In this document: piece by piece, positions 5,381 through 5,495 of the stretch
How positions within the stretch are numbered: position 1 is the first letter of the stretch
How the letters are laid out: every line of letters starts with the position of its first letter
NCBI GenBank assembly: GCA_938038035.1
Contig: CALHQV010000089.1
Coordinates: 1 to 5,495, forward strand
Direction of reading: 5' to 3'
DNA from: an uncultured Gemella sp.
Lineage (GTDB): Bacteria > Bacillota > Bacilli > Staphylococcales > Gemellaceae
Length of the DNA stretch: 5,495 nucleotides
Made by a program: the position numbers and the translations under genes
Notes under the pieces: model-generated
Told to the model about the DNA's origin: nothing
Databases searched by the model: none
The model's input: the letters and a program-made list of their open reading frames with translations, nothing else

Positions 5381-5495
5381 GGGGCTGATAAAAAGGTCCT
5401 AAAATGTAACAAAGTTCAGATGAGAACTCATAGATTCAGTGGTTTATTGATATCTAAATTCGCTTTATAAAAGCTTTTTAGATATCTAATAAACT
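5381..5495. mobile_element. possible end of an insertion sequence (IS1182/IS1272-like), running off the right edge
   Basis: The stretch opens with GGGGCTGATAAAAAGGTCCT (5381-5400). This resembles, from memory, the GAGGCTGGGACAAAAAGTCC type of end seen on IS1182/IS1272-group elements in staphylococci and relatives. It abuts an inverted repeat precisely, and IS1272-type elements are reported to insert at inverted repeats. On the minus strand one frame is open from the window edge (5493) to a TGA at 5430-5428, 21 codons ending NKPLNL, about 47 bases inside the proposed end, where a transposase gene could stop. Each clue is weak alone: 21 open codons prove little, no transposase motif is visible, and the other end is not in view. 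Confidence 0.3.
5441..5495. repeat. long inverted repeat at the right edge of the window
   Basis: GATATCTAAA (5449-5458) pairs perfectly with TTTAGATATC (5477-5486). Outside that, GGTTTATT (5441-5448) pairs with AATAAACT (5488-5495) after a single bulged T (5487), with one G-U pair. Inside, GCTTT (5462-5466) pairs with AAAGC (5470-5474). Together this gives about 23 pairs and the structure may continue beyond the edge. It could be a hairpin of a small repeat element, a two-way transcription stop, or an internal structure of an insertion sequence. Confidence 0.65.

Noticed and set aside
5355..5386. Eight-codon peptide MKSSPIRG after AGGAGG, as a leader peptide
   Set aside because: The ribosome site is only one base from the ATG, no gene follows in view, and the sequence is better explained as an inverted repeat.
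5428..5495. Minus-strand 21-codon open frame as a confident transposase fragment
   Set aside because: Too short to tell from chance and without a recognisable motif; kept only as supporting evidence for the possible insertion-sequence end.

Overview
The window is AT-rich (roughly two thirds A+T) and reads as a low-GC Bacillota genome: strong AGGAGG-type ribosome sites, TTGACA/TATAAT promoters and U-tailed hairpin terminators. As I recall the Staphylococcus aureus nan proteins, the encoded NanK, NanA and NanT resemble them closely, without the codon choice being unusual for a relative. A Gemella-like member of the Staphylococcaceae neighbourhood is my best guess, made from memory and not from a search.

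The locus handles N-acetylneuraminate (sialic acid). From left to right it holds: the 5' end of a leftward ROK-family sugar kinase, probably N-acetylmannosamine kinase NanK (to 149); a divergent intergenic region; rightward manA (347-1294), mannose-6-phosphate isomerase, ending in a terminator near 1423-1470; a 445-base spacer (1295-1739) with a good promoter, a cre-like palindrome and repeated AT-rich palindromes; rightward nanA (1740-2618), N-acetylneuraminate lyase; a hairpin-containing 104-base gap; nanT (2723-4276), a sodium/sialic acid symporter of the SSS family; a strong terminator (4314-4352); and a separately promoted AXE1-like alpha/beta-hydrolase gene (4473-5306). The last 190 bases hold no clear gene but are rich in inverted repeats and may be the edge of an insertion sequence.

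How the genes fit together: NanT imports sialic acid, NanA splits it to N-acetylmannosamine and pyruvate, and NanK phosphorylates the N-acetylmannosamine. NanE, NagA and NagB, which would complete the route to fructose 6-phosphate, are not in the window. ManA brings mannose 6-phosphate to the same end point, which suits use of host glycans. The AXE1-like protein sits where a sialic acid O-acetylesterase would be expected, but its nucleophile serine appears to be glycine.

I see no phage, toxin, CRISPR or defence genes. The points most worth checking are the apparent AXE1 pseudoenzyme, the nanA-nanT hairpin that could compete with the nanT ribosome site, the repeated palindromes around the nanA promoter, and the inverted-repeat-rich right edge.
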